From: Plectosphaerella cucumerina
Lineage: Eukaryota; Ascomycota; Sordariomycetes; Glomerellales; Plectosphaerellaceae
Reading direction: 5' to 3'
NCBI GenBank assembly: GCA_020746995.1
Contig: JAGPXD010000005.1
Location: 558,001-622,000, forward strand
Length of the DNA: 64,000 nt
This document shows positions 10,968-21,292 of the stretch, piece by piece. The position numbers and the translations under genes are program-made. Below the pieces are notes generated by a model. It did not search any database and was not told where the DNA came from. It worked only from the letters and a program-made list of their open reading frames with translations. The first letter of the stretch is position 1; the number at the start of each line of letters is the position of its first letter.

Positions 10968-11999
10968 ATGTCCGGCCCAGACCAGCCCCTCAAGACCTAC
11001 AGGGCCAACTGCCACTGCGGCGCCTTCGTCTACGAGGTCGACCTGCCCGAGCTCAAGACGTCGAGCGATTGCAACTGCAGCATTTGCTCCAAGAAGGGCT
11101 ACATCTTCACCTCCCCCTCGCACCCCGACGCCCTCCGCGTCGTCAAAGGCGATGAGGGCGCCCTCACCAGCTACACCTTTGGCGCTGGCAAGATCGTGCA
11201 CAAGTTCTGCCCTCACTGCGCCACGCCCCTCCTGGCGAGGATGGATGTTGAGGATCCCCGATGGGCATTGGCCGTGAATGTGAGTGTCACTTGGTGATTG
11301 ATGGCTGCAAGGCTGCTGACGGACGGGACAGGTGCATGCGTTCCAAGATGTGGACAGCTGGGCTTTGGAGAGGAAGACGTAGGTCTCGTTGTGCAGCTCC
11401 GGTGTTATTTCGCTGACTTCGCCAGGATCGACGGACAAGCATATGGCTCTCCCTATGAGCCTCCAAAGTATACAGGCCCGCAACCAGCTGAAGCGGTCGA
11501 GGGCGGTCGGACATACACGGGTAGCTGCCACTGCGGCCGCGTCCAGGTGGCTTTATCAACGAAGCCCCTCGACGAGACGTTCCCCGAGCCCGTGGCCGAG
11601 TGCAAGTGCAGCATCTGCGAGCGAGTCAGTTATCTACCCCTCCCCAATGCAACTTCCAGTACTGACAACATACAGAATGGGTACCTCTGGGTCTGGCCGA
11701 TGGGCGTCAACGTGGCCCTCCACGGCGACGAGAAGGACATTGGCCGCTACGTCTTCGCAAGGAAGATGATGGCGAAGACGTTCTGTAGGACCTGCGGCGT
11801 CAACCTGACCAACCAGCCTGTCGACATGCCCGATGACGTTGTGGCCGCGATGAGCGATAGTGACAGGGCGTGGTACGAGGGGGGCAGGGTGCGGCACCCT
11901 GTGAACCTCCGCGTGCTCAACGGCGTAGACCTGACGAAGCTGAAACCGCTGAAGATGACGCAAAGCCTGGACATGGAGCCAAAGTACGTCAACCCTTGA
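10968..11999 (+). CDS. Tandem GFA (CENP-V/Gfa-like) zinc-binding domain protein
   Basis: Four exons (10968-11279, 11332-11378, 11426-11624, 11676-11999) encode about 293 residues. The protein holds two GFA domains. The first has NCHCG, CNCSIC and FCPHC; the second has SCHCG, CKCSIC and FCRTC. These are the cysteine pairs that bind two zinc ions in the glutathione-dependent formaldehyde-activating-like family. The family includes Gfa enzymes acting on S-hydroxymethylglutathione, but most fungal members have no proven substrate, so I do not assign a reaction. The introns are 52, 47 and 51 bases; the last is a multiple of three without a stop codon, so retention would insert 17 residues. The gene ends 36 bases from the convergent AlkB gene. 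Confidence 0.88.
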
Positions 12000-12035
12000 G
12001 GCTTAGGAAGTTCAGGAAACAGTAGACAGAATACA

Positions 12036-13328
12036 TCATTCTCCGCTCTGTCCCTTAGCTTGGCGTCTCGGATGCGTCCAGATGGGATTACCATCATCAT
12101 CGAATTTCGCCCACTGAAAGAAGGTACACCCTTCCTTGCCCGGGACGTTGCCAGTGTGGCACATCCAGAAGTACCTCCCATGGTTCTCGACCTTGCGCTG
12201 CACCACTCGCAGAACGCACGGGACGTTGCAATCGCAGCGCGGGGTGTGGCGCGGGTGCAGACTGGCCTTGTAGTCACGGTACGTGATGTTGATGCGCCTG
12301 TTGCCGGCGACAGGATGTGGATCAACGGACTGCGCGGGAGCGATGCTGTGCTTCCACTCCTCCTGCATCTCGGCATGCATGACGAGAAGTGAGTTGTGAG
12401 GCAGGTGTATGGCAATCTGACCCTCGGCGTCGGCGTCCTCCGACTTGGAAGCCCTGTCGGTGGCGGCCCGGGGAATGATCTTGCGGACGCGGAACTCACG
12501 CGCGACACCGAGGGAAATGGAGCCGATAACAGCGCGGGGACCGAGGTAGGTCATCTGATCGCTATGCCAGCCGACGCTCTCCTGGGGCCCATCGTAGCAG
12601 TTGACGAAGGCAAAGTTTGGCGCCCATGGCCCCGGTGACTGGAACTGTAGCTTCTTCCCGCCGGGATAGCGAGTGGCGACCCTGGTCTGAATCTCGCGGT
12701 TGACGGCTTCCTGCACAATGGGTTTGGCCCGCTCCAGCTGCGGCGTCAGTCGGCGCACGTCGGTGAGCCTGGCGCCGTTGTAGTGATACTCTGTCTTCTG
12801 GGCGACGACTTCATCGTAGCTCTCGACGTAGAAGCTGGAGGTGTGGGGACTGGAGACGACGTTGTCGAAGAGCTTGAAGGAAGCCTTGACGTACGACTCT
12901 GCCTCGCCCAGGAGTTCCTTGAGCAGCGCGTCGGCCTCAACCGGGGGTAGGAAGTTGTGGATGATTGTGCAGGGCGTGTGTTCCGCGATGTCGGCTGGGT
13001 CGTACAGGTGTAGGGTGGCGCCTCTCTTGGACAGGAGTTTCTTCTTCTGAGGATTTTCCGAGGCGTTGCCCATGCCGAAGTGCTTGAGTGAGCTCTGGGC
13101 ACCCATGACACCGCTTGTTTTGCGCGCCGGGTTTGGCTGCTTCAGAGATGCTGAAGTCTCGGCGACTGACCCTTCATGGGCCAGGAGGGACTCGAGCAGC
13201 ATGTCTTGCGGTAGGTCTGGGTGCAGAGACGAAAGCATTGCCAGCTTCACGTCCGTGGACTCATCGTCTTGGCCACCCGCCAGCGGGGGACTGAGCTTGC
13301 GCTTCTTCCGGATGATGAATGCGTCCAT
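12036..13328 (-). CDS. AlkB-family 2-oxoglutarate/Fe(II) dioxygenase with CUE-like and GRF zinc finger domains
   Basis: One exon, 430 residues. Residues about 25-62 resemble a CUE-type ubiquitin-binding segment (AMLSSLHPDLPQDMLLESLL). The central part is a 2OG-Fe(II) oxygenase of the ALKBH2/3 type. The iron ligands are His255 and Asp257 in GWHSDQM and His327 in EEWKHSI; the 2-oxoglutarate-binding arginines are in NRRINITYRDYK (about 343-354). The C-terminus (about 364-415) carries a GRF zinc finger with CDCNVPC, FWMCH and GCTFFQW. AlkB enzymes remove alkyl groups such as 1-methyladenine from nucleic acid by oxidation; GRF fingers bind single-stranded nucleic acid. Together these suggest DNA alkylation repair, though RNA substrates cannot be excluded. 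All iron ligands are present, so the enzyme is probably active. Confidence 0.9.
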   Translation of the reverse strand: MDAFIIRKKRKLSPPLAGGQDDESTDVKLAMLSSLHPDLPQDMLLESLLAHEGSVAETSASLKQPNPARKTSGVMGAQSSLKHFGMGNASENPQKKKLLSKRGATLHLYDPADIAEHTPCTIIHNFLPPVEADALLKELLGEAESYVKASFKLFDNVVSSPHTSSFYVESYDEVVAQKTEYHYNGARLTDVRRLTPQLERAKPIVQEAVNREIQTRVATRYPGGKKLQFQSPGPWAPNFAFVNCYDGPQESVGWHSDQMTYLGPRAVIGSISLGVAREFRVRKIIPRAATDRASKSEDADAEGQIAIHLPHNSLLVMHAEMQEEWKHSIAPAQSVDPHPVAGNRRINITYRDYKASLHPRHTPRCDCNVPCVLRVVQRKVENHGRYFWMCHTGNVPGKEGCTFFQWAKFDDDGNPIWTHPRRQAKGQSGE

Positions 13329-13745
13329 ATTTGAGTTGGAGTCATCGAGAGAACAAATGTATTAGAGTAGTTTGCCGACATGATTGATGAAGTTTCCGGC
13401 ACCATGTCCTTCAAAGGGCGTCCAGAGGAAGGTTGAGCGTTTGGTGGGGTAAAAAGCACCGTCACGAAACAGGCGCCAGCTCACGTGGTCGCATCAGCTT
13501 CCCCCAACTGGCCCCAGACGACCCTCTCGGTCTGGCTCGGTCACGGCCCCGCCAAATCACCCTCCCACCAACCGAGGTCCGGAGCTTGTGACATCACGGC
13601 CGGCACTGCTGCCGAACCCTCGACCACACCCCTCGATACCGACCGAGCCTCCGACGAAGTCCCCCATCCGCTCCGTTTAACCTGCGTCCCCAGGTCGCAG
13701 GCCGACCACCCCTCGGACAAGCACGCACGTACCGCCTCCCTCACA
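13329..13745. promoter_or_regulatory. Divergent AlkB/PEX7 promoter region
   Basis: A 417-base interval between two divergent start codons. It has C-rich leader-like sequence on the PEX7 side. I see no TATA box and no motif I would assign. Confidence 0.35.
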
Positions 13746-14896
13746 ATGTCGATGCTTGAGTTCCGGACGCAAGGGTACAACCCCTACGCCGTCAAATACT
13801 CGCCCTACCACGACTCAAGAATCGCCGTCGCCTCATCCGCCAACTTTGGCATCGTCGGCAACGGCCGCGTCTTCGTGCTGGGCCTCACGGCGCGGGGCAT
13901 CGAGGTCGAGCAGAGGTGCGCTCATCCACTTCCCACAGGGGTTGTCCAACCACTGACACGTGCTTTTGGAGCTTCGACACAAACGACGCGCAATATGACC
14001 TCGCCTGGTCCGAGATCAACGAGAACCAGCTCGTGGTGGCATGTGGCGATGGTTCTATCAAGCTCTTCGATCTCGGCGTGCGGGACTTTCCCGTCATGAA
14101 CTTCCATGAACACAAGAGAGAGACGTTTGCCGTGGCATGGAGCCCCATCACGAAAGATACCTTTCTCTCTAGCTCGTGGGACGGCACAGTCAAGCTGGTA
14201 CGCTGCCTCCAGAAACCTCCCTCCTGAAGACATCGACTGATCTTGCTTTTCACAGTGGTCGCCTACCCGCCAGCACTCCCTCCGCACCCTCCCGATAGGC
14301 ACCTGCACCTACAGCGCCGCCTACCAACCCTCCAACCCCTCCATCATCTCCGCCGTCTCCTCCGACTCCCACATCCGCATCTTCGACCTCCGCACACCCT
14401 CCTCCGCGAAATACCACCTCGTCTCCACCATCCCCGTCCACGCACAGCCCGGCCCAGGCACAGGCCTCCCCCCTCGGCGCCCGCAGAGGTCCTCACCCAC
14501 GACTGGAACAAGTACCGCGACACCGTCATCGCCACCGGCGGCGTCGACCGCGTCATCCGCACATTTGACATTCGCAATCCCAATGGCGGGCCTGCCGCTG
14601 TTCTGCCAGGCCACGAGTACGCCGTGCGCCGCCTTGCATGGAGCCCGCATGCGTCTGATGTACTGCTGAGCGCTAGCTACGACATGACGGTGCGCATGTG
14701 GAGCGATGCGTCGGCAGAGCCAGCAGCGCATGATGGCACGAGAGTCGGTCGTCAGCTCGGCGTCATGAACAGACACACAGAGTTCGCCACGGGCGTCGAC
14801 TGGTGTCTGTTCGGCGCCGGGGGCTGGGTCGCCTCGGCCGGCTGGGACGAGCGAGTGCTGCTGTGGGACGCCAACATGCTGATGCAGCCGAGGTAG
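13746..14896 (+). CDS. pex7: Peroxin 7, PTS2 import receptor (WD40), with apparent frameshift
   Basis: Exons 13746-13915, 13972-14197 and 14256-14896 encode a WD40 propeller. The start MSMLEFRTQGYNPYAVKYSPY is typical of Pex7, and the repeats FDTNDAQYDLAWSE, SWDGTVKLWSPTRQHSL, HDWNKYRDTVIATGGVDR and GHEYAVRRLAWSPH follow in order. Pex7 binds proteins carrying the N-terminal PTS2 signal and delivers them to the peroxisome. The last exon cannot be read in one frame. It is in phase up to PVHAQPGPGTG, but the conserved continuation (PPSAPAEVLTHDW) is in another frame. The switch falls at a run of six C (14468-14473), where seven C would keep the frame. Either the genome carries a one-base deletion or the sequence has a homopolymer error. 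Total length would be about 345 residues. Confidence 0.88.
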
Positions 14897-15373
14897 CACG
14901 ACGCTCACATCTAATAAGAACATCACCACCATATAAGATAACACATCATGCACCTTGACCTTCGAAGTCCCATGAATTAAAGATATGTATCTTGGATTCT
15001 CAAAGTAGAGATTGAGCCGAACCGACCTCTCCGGCCGTTCGTCCCGCCTATGATCAAGCCCTCTCCCGGGCCCGTCCTGATTTTGTGCCGTTATAAATAC
15101 AACATGTCTAAGCGTAGTGGTAGTACAAAAAAGTCGTGATGATCTGGTATCCCCTCCTCTCTCGCCCATGGAGCATCGAAGATGGAGAGAACAATGGATG
15201 GCTGCGAAACCCCAAAAAGCAAAACCCCGCGCCCCCAGAGCAAACGCTTTTTGCCGCGCGCAGGTTCCGTAAAACGATGTTAATACACAACAGCAACCCC
15301 TTCATACCTTACACAATCTCCTCGTCGCCTCCGGGGTATTTTCCTCTCGCCCACAGTCGTTTCGTGTCTGCGC
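14897..15373. other. Convergent intergenic region PEX7 / helicase
   Basis: This holds the 3' regions of two convergent genes. I see no coding signal. Confidence 0.4.
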
Positions 15374-17479
15374 TTAGAAGGGCGCGTCCCGGCTGAAGCC
15401 GCCGCGACCGCCGCGGTCACCGCCGCGGGAGAAGCCGCCGCCAGAGCGACCGCCGAAGGAGCGGTCACCACCGCGGCCGCCGCGGTCACCTCCACGGCTG
15501 AAGCCGCCACGGTCGCCGCCGCCGGACATCCTGCTGAAGGGGTCGTCGTCACGGCCACCGCGGCCGAAACCGCCGCTGGAGCGACCACCGAAGGAGCGGT
15601 CACCACCGCGGCCGCCACGGTCGCCACCACGTCCACCGAAGGAGCCGACCTCAGAGTAGGCGTCCTCGTAGTGGTCCTCGCCGTCGAGGTTCAGGTCCTT
15701 CGCGCGGCCAAGGCCGAGCTTCATGGCCGTGCTGCGGCCCATGCGGGGGACATCGGGGAAGCCCATGCCGTCGACGTACCAGTCCTTGAGCTCGGAGATG
15801 CGGCCCTGGGCGTTCGAACCGCTGACGTGGGCGAACAGGGACATGTAGGCGGCGCGCAGGATGGGCTTGGGAACGTTCTTCATGGCGTCGAAGACGCGGG
15901 CCGAGAGCGGGCTGATCTCGCCACGGAAGTCCTCGGTGGCAGCGGCGACGGTCTGGTTGGGCTTGATGGGGAGGCCCTTGAGCTCCTGCCTGGCGACGCC
16001 GAGGTCGGTATGAGAGGTGATGAGCCAGCCCTCGCCCTCCTTGTCCTGGCGACCGGTGCGGCCGAGGCGGTGGATGTACTGCTCACGGTCGTTGATGGCA
16101 CCGATCTGGATGACGTGGGTGACGTTGGGGAAGTCCATGCCGCGGGCGGTCACGTCGGAGGAGAAGAGGATGCCGGAGCGGGAGTTGCGGAACTGATCGG
16201 CGGCCTTGGTGCGGCCGGCCTGGGTCATCTTAGAGTGGATGTGCCAGCCGAAGATACCCTTGGGGCGGTCGACGAGACCCCTCCAGGTCTGGGAGGCGAG
16301 GTCGACGCTGGCCGTCGAGGGCATGAAGACGATGGCCTTGAAGGGAAGCGCGTCGGGGTTGTTGTAGCGGGCGGTGTTCTCCTTGTCGATGATCTCGAAC
16401 AGGGAGGGCAGGATGTTGCCCCAACCATCGCAGGTGACGATGTGCTGCGGCACCTTCTCGTGGGTCAGGGCCTCGTTGGGGTTGACGGTCTGGATGAAGT
16501 CAAAGTTGTCGTGGCGCACCCAGTCGCGGGCGAGCTGGACGACGGAACCGGGAATGGTGGCGGAGAAGAGGAGAGTCTGGCGCGGCTTGTCGCGGGTATC
16601 GGGGAGCCTGTCAATGATCTCCTGGAGCTCGTTCTTGAAGCCGACGTCGAGCATGCGGTCAGCCTCGTCGAGAACGACAGCGGCGATGTTGGGAGCGGCA
16701 ATCTTGGAGCGGGGGTCGGAGAGGAGATCGTTGAGGCGGCCAGGGGTGGCAACCATCAGGTGGCAACCCTCACGGGCCGTCTTGTACAGCATGGCGTTCT
16801 TCTGGGTTCCGCCGACGGCGCGCTGGACGACAACGCCGGTGCCGCGGGTGAGCTTCTCGGCCTCGATGGCGATCTGCTCGGCAAGCTCACGCGTGGGCGA
16901 CAGAATGATGCCGCGGATGTCGTCGGAGCGGGCCTGGAACTTTGCACTCCTTGTCGCGAGAGACGGGTCCTCAGAAATCATGCGCTGGATGATGGGCACG
17001 AGGAAGCCCAGGGTCTTTCCGGTACCGGTCTTGGCCTGCGCAACGCTGCAAAGAGGGACAGATGTCAGCTAGATGGAACAGGATAGCCAGCGAAGCAAGA
17101 TGAACACTTACAGATCCATGCCCTTCAGGGCGGGGGCGATGGTCGCGGACTGAACAGCGGACATCTTCTCGTAGCCCATTCCATGTGTGATGTTCTTGAT
17201 CAGAGTCTCGTTGACGTTGTACTCCGAGTTTGCCAGCTGGGCGAAGTGGGTAGGCGCGCCGCTGGCGGCCTCTCCGGAGGCAGGCTGCTCAAGGGCAGCA
17301 GCCTCTGACGAATGCCATCTCGGGGAAGATGTGGCGAGGATTCGGGAGGTGGTGGCCTTGAGCGCGGCGCTGGTCGGCCTCTGGACGGATGCGAGGATGG
17401 AAAGCTGCTGGCGGACAACGACAGGCGCGGCCGCAGCGCAGCGCAGCTGGGTGCAGCGGCGGAGACCTTGTCTCAGCAT
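15374..17479 (-). CDS. mss116: Mitochondrial DEAD-box RNA helicase (Mss116/CYT-19 type)
   Basis: Two exons (17479-17112, 17045-15374; 66-base intron) encode 679 residues. The Arg/Ala/Ser-rich N-terminus (MLRQGLRRCTQLRCAAAA) looks like a mitochondrial targeting sequence. The helicase motifs are in order: AKTGTGKT (about 127-134), PTRELAEQI (173), ATPGRL, DEAD (249-252), SAT (284-286), SSDVTARGMDFP and HRLGRTGR. The C-terminal 80 residues are RGG/GGDR repeats, an RNA-binding tail. Mss116 and Neurospora CYT-19 are general RNA chaperones that help fold mitochondrial group I and II introns and assist mitochondrial gene expression. The targeting sequence, domain order and basic tail fit this group. 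The intron sits just before motif I. Confidence 0.92.
15384..15650 (-). repeat. Internal repeat encoding the RGG tail of the helicase
   Basis: Two longer units with the core GGDRGGRGGDRSFGGRS, plus shorter GGDRGG copies, are encoded in tandem at the end of the helicase gene. Such repeats can change copy number by slippage while keeping the frame. Confidence 0.7.
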
Positions 17480-18500
17480 GATGGCGGATGTGTGTGTATG
17501 TAGGGAACGAATTACTGGGTATTACAAGGACGTGGGATAAAAGTAAGACGGTGTTTTAACAAGAAGGGAGTTGGGGGGAGAGGGTGATGGTATCGCGTGA
17601 TGGGAGGACGCGGGAGTGTGAAGGATGGGCAAAAGACAGACGTAGACAACGGGAGGTGATGATTTCCCGATAAGGATTTTTTTCTCTTCTGGCATATCAG
17701 GGGCAACCTCGACCGGGGGTCGCGGCACGAGACTTGCGACGCGCGATTGGTTCGAGCAGGCTCCGCTTCAATCAGACCATGTACTGTGGCTCAACTATTC
17801 TCGCCACTCTCAACTGTGGCTCACACCCCTTCTCGGCCGGCCGAACCTTCACCGAGCATAGGCCCCTCTGCCGGCACGGCATCTCCCGATAAGCCCATCT
17901 TGACGGCGCGCAGATAAACTGCCCCGCCAGCCCCAACACTTTTTGCACCATCCACCCACTTTCACATGCAACTCTGGACGCATGTGCTGCATTCCAGCGC
18001 CGTTTGTGGATGAGACACGCCTCCCAGACGCACCATGCGCCTTGGATTCCCGCTGCTAAAAAGTCCCCGTAGCTAGGGTCGCGCCCAGATGTCATGCCTC
18101 CTGCCTACCCAGCCCTTTTTTTGCCTTTGTCCAGGGGTCCCCCGGCCCGGCCGTGTTTGGGAACCGCAGCCGGCGGCGTAAGAGTAAACTTCGAGGCGGT
18201 TTGCCCTCCTCTTCTTAAACCCTTTTGCATGTCTCACGCCTCTCCTCGCTGCCGGTCTCGAGTCCTACATTCTTCAACCCCATTGCCTCTTCTGTTGCCC
18301 ACAACACCACCCTCGGTCCCAGGAGACATACTAGGAACGTGACAGCAGCCTCAGCACCGCATTGGTTCCCTCCACGGCCGGCCGTGGAAACGGCTCATCG
18401 AACCCTTGCCTGTCTGCTTATCTCGGCATTCCGCTCTCCCATTCCAGCCTCCCCACGACGACACACAACCCATATATACAGCCTCCGTCCTCCCCCGACC
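17480..18500. promoter_or_regulatory. Divergent intergenic region
   Basis: About 1 kb between the divergent helicase gene and the next plus-strand gene. The right half (about 18220-18500) is pyrimidine-rich, like a 5' leader. No gene is apparent. Confidence 0.35.
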
Positions 18501-19558
18501 ATGGAGTCCCTCCGCCACTGGACCCCCATCTTCCAGGACATCAAGTTCGAGCAGATAAACGTCACCTCCACCGTCTTCTCCATGCTCCCCATGTCCCTCC
18601 AGTCGCGGCTGCCGCCGCTGCGCTCCATCCGCAAGAGCGTCAGCATGCAGACCCTAAAGTCCAACAAGGGCTGCTCCCACGGGCCTTCGCGATCCCTCTC
18701 CGGCATCGAGGTCGTTGAGATGACGAACCCCGGCCAAAAACCCGAGCTCGATCACCAGGACGCACACATGAGCCTCGTCACCGGCGACCGCACCCCGCCA
18801 CCAGAATACCTCGCCACGCCCACCATCCGCGAGCCTACCCCGGCACCTGTCGAACCGAACTCGGGCGTCCACTGGCGATATGCCTGCCAAGGTGAGCTCC
18901 AACCGTCCACCATCTGAGATAACCCCCCCTAACACCCCCAGGCATGTCCCTCATGCACGTCGCCCAAGATGAAGCCCGCCAGCCCATGGCCGGTTCCGGC
19001 CCAGACTTTGAGCGCAAAGCCTTCCTCGACGGCGCCGAGTACATCCTCAAATCCCTCCCCGAGAACCTCACCACCCAAGAGCTCGAGCGCCTCCGCGCCT
19101 CCATGCCCCCCGGCATGTTCCCCAGCTACACCACCAGCCCCGGCGGCGGCCCCGCCTATCCCCCGGGCTACTACCGTCCCGGCGGCCCGGGCAAGTCAGT
19201 CCTGCACCGCTGCGTCCAGGCCGCCGTCGTCCATCTCTTCATCCTCCTGCAGCTCGCCCTGCCCTATGTCATCATCCTCCTACGCCTGGCCCTGCGCACG
19301 GAGCGCGAATACAAGGTGTCCCAGAACGTCGTCCACGCCAGCATCACCCTGGCCAACGCTATTGGTGCCAGCGGCGTGCGCATCACGGGATCCCTGTGCA
19401 ACATGGGTGACGGTCGCCTGGGCCAGATGCTCGTCGACACCGCCGCATGGACCATCGAGGGTGTCACGGGTGGATTGACTGAGGGCGTGGGCGAGGGTCT
19501 GGTGATGGTTGGTCTCAACGCCCAGGCGCTGCAGCAGCAGCTCCGCGTCGACCCATGA
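18501..19558 (+). CDS. Fungal protein of unknown function with one hydrophobic segment
   Basis: Two exons (18501-18891, 18942-19558; 50-base intron with GTGAGC, CCCTAAC branch and CAG) give 335 residues. The N-terminus MESLRHWTPIFQDIKFEQIN is followed by a Ser/Pro-rich stretch and a Pro/Gly/Tyr-rich linker (about 186-215). A strongly hydrophobic segment at about 222-246 (VHLFILLQLALPYVIILLRL) could span a membrane. The C-terminal part is small-residue rich (ASITLANAIGASGVRITG) and may be amphipathic. I recognise no enzymatic motif. The intron phase, codon bias and sequence texture support a real gene, probably restricted to filamentous ascomycetes. Confidence 0.75.
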
Positions 19559-19899
19559 GACGACTGATGCAGTTTTGTTTTCGCGTCACGATATATACAT
19601 AGACTGGGATACCGGGAGGCGTTACTTGACTTATTCCACGACTGGACGGGTATTTAGATGACGAACGATCCACATGAACATAGACACTTCTCTCCAACCC
19701 TACAGGTGTCGTATCAATCATGTTTTGAACAGTGTGTACTTCATCCTGTGTGCACGCTTTCCACCAAGTTCAGCTCGCTCCCGGCTGGATGGGATATACA
19801 TTCCAGCCCGCCCGCTAGCAGAAATAAGGCAACGTCCCAGTAACAACACCCTGGTCCCACACACCCTCCCCTGGGAGAACGCAGCCAGCCAGAACCGCC
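19559..19899. other. Convergent intergenic region
   Basis: A 341-base interval between two stop codons, presumably 3' untranslated sequence. I see nothing else. Confidence 0.4.
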
Positions 19900-20547
19900 T
19901 TACGATGACGCCTGGGCAGCCTTCTCCGCCGCCATCCTCGCCTCCATCTTCCGCCGCGCCTGCAGAATCATATCGTCCCTTCTCCTCTGCAGCGCCGCCT
20001 GCCTCTCGTCGCGGTCCGAGCTCCACGCCTTGCCTTTCTGGTCCTGCTGCCTGGCCTCTTCTTCGGAAATTTTGTCGTGCAGGTTGTACCGTGTGATGAG
20101 GTCCGGTTGGGCGGGCTTCGCGGGCTGTTTCGGTGCGGCGGCGGCTGTAGATGCAGCACGGCCAGGAGGCGGGGGAGGCTGGAAGGTAACGGGGGGCTTG
20201 GAGCGGTCAGCAGACGTATCAACGGTGGTGCAAGGGGTGCTCGTGTTCAAACGCACCCTCTCAATCTGGCCCGACAGGATCCGCTCGGACGTGGCCTGGA
20301 TGTTTCCCCCGTTCCGCTGCAGGTCCCACAGGATAGTGCGCCGGTCGACCTGCGGGAACATCTGCTGGATACGCTCAACAGCGGCCTCACGGGTCCGCAG
20401 GACGTTGAGCGGGTTATGTCTCTGAGCGTTGGCGGCGGTGTCTGCATCGGAGGAGAAGAAGAGGAACCGGAGAATGGCACCGGCGATGATGACGATGAGG
20501 ATAAGGTAGGGGAGGGAAATCTGGTTGGCGTCGCCGGGGTTCGCCAT
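19900..20547 (-). CDS. cue1: CUE-domain ER membrane protein (Cue1-like)
   Basis: One exon, 215 residues. A membrane segment near the N-terminus (SLPYLILIVIIAGAILRFLFF, about 11-31) anchors the protein. The CUE domain follows at about 51-93 (AAVERIQQMFPQVDRRTILWDL). A Pro-rich linker leads to a charged C-terminal helix (SSDRDERQAALQRRRDDMIL) in the position of the U7BR segment. In yeast, Cue1 recruits the E2 enzyme Ubc7 to the ER membrane and activates it for ER-associated degradation. The order of membrane anchor, CUE domain and C-terminal basic helix matches that family and the usual length. CUE domains bind ubiquitin through MFP and LL-type motifs; MFP is present here. Confidence 0.85.
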   Translation of the reverse strand: MANPGDANQISLPYLILIVIIAGAILRFLFFSSDADTAANAQRHNPLNVLRTREAAVERIQQMFPQVDRRTILWDLQRNGGNIQATSERILSGQIERVRLNTSTPCTTVDTSADRSKPPVTFQPPPPPGRAASTAAAAPKQPAKPAQPDLITRYNLHDKISEEEARQQDQKGKAWSSDRDERQAALQRRRDDMILQARRKMEARMAAEKAAQASS

Positions 20548-21292
20548 GGTAAAGGACGTCGCCGATGTGTCGGTCTTTATTAATGTCGGGTTAGAGATAT
20601 CGGTCGTGTTCCGGGAAGGAGAGCTTCAGCTCGTGATGGGGAGACGTCGAGATCGGTCAGCTCGTCAGAAGCAACCACGTGTGGCCACGTCAGTGGGCTT
20701 TGCCGGCGAGCTCGGAACAGGGTCGGTCGGTGTTCCCTCTTGATAACGCTTTCGCTTCTCCAACGATTGCCGATGCCTAGGAACTGGCGGGCTCGAGGAG
20801 GGTCTGGTTGGGCACAAGTCGGAGGGGTCTGGGGCAGTTGGTAGGTTGAGGCTTGTGCGAGCTGGATCGACGGTGGAGGGCGGACATCGGCATGAGGTAA
20901 TCGGGGTTTCTCCAACGGCCCCACCCTCCACCTCATTCGTTGTTCCAGGGGCAAAAAGTCACAATGAAGCCATCATTCATACGAACATCACTTGAACACA
21001 ATAAACGGTGCTGGGTAAAAACTCGCATGGTCCAGTTCCTCAAAGAGAGAGAACCGGGCTTGTGCTGTTTGTATTCAGCAACACTCTACAGCATTGCTTA
21101 GTCCCAAGCGGTCATATGCCATCCGTTGATCCAGCTCCGCCTGCCTCACCCCAGAGGCCGACAGAGACTTTACCCTCGAGAGTTACCGATGCAAACACCC
21201 CTAATTGACAAAGAGTCCGGTAGCAATGTGATAAAGTCCATCCTTCCCCGTCCGCCGAAAGCAAGGCGGTTGATCTTCCGGGGTGGATCTGT
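20548..21292. other. Intergenic region NOT2 3' end / CUE1 promoter
   Basis: This separates the CUE1 start from the NOT2 stop; both genes are on the minus strand. It holds the CUE1 promoter and the NOT2 3' region. No gene is apparent. Confidence 0.4.

Noticed and set aside
14430..14491. A short intron in PEX7 to explain the frame change
   Set aside because: Candidate GT-AG pairs (for example a 51-base GTCCAC to CAG) have weak donors and do not give the required phase.
15671..17086. 471-codon plus-strand frame opposite the DEAD-box helicase
   Set aside because: Antisense shadow caused by GC-rich third positions; the minus strand carries all helicase motifs.
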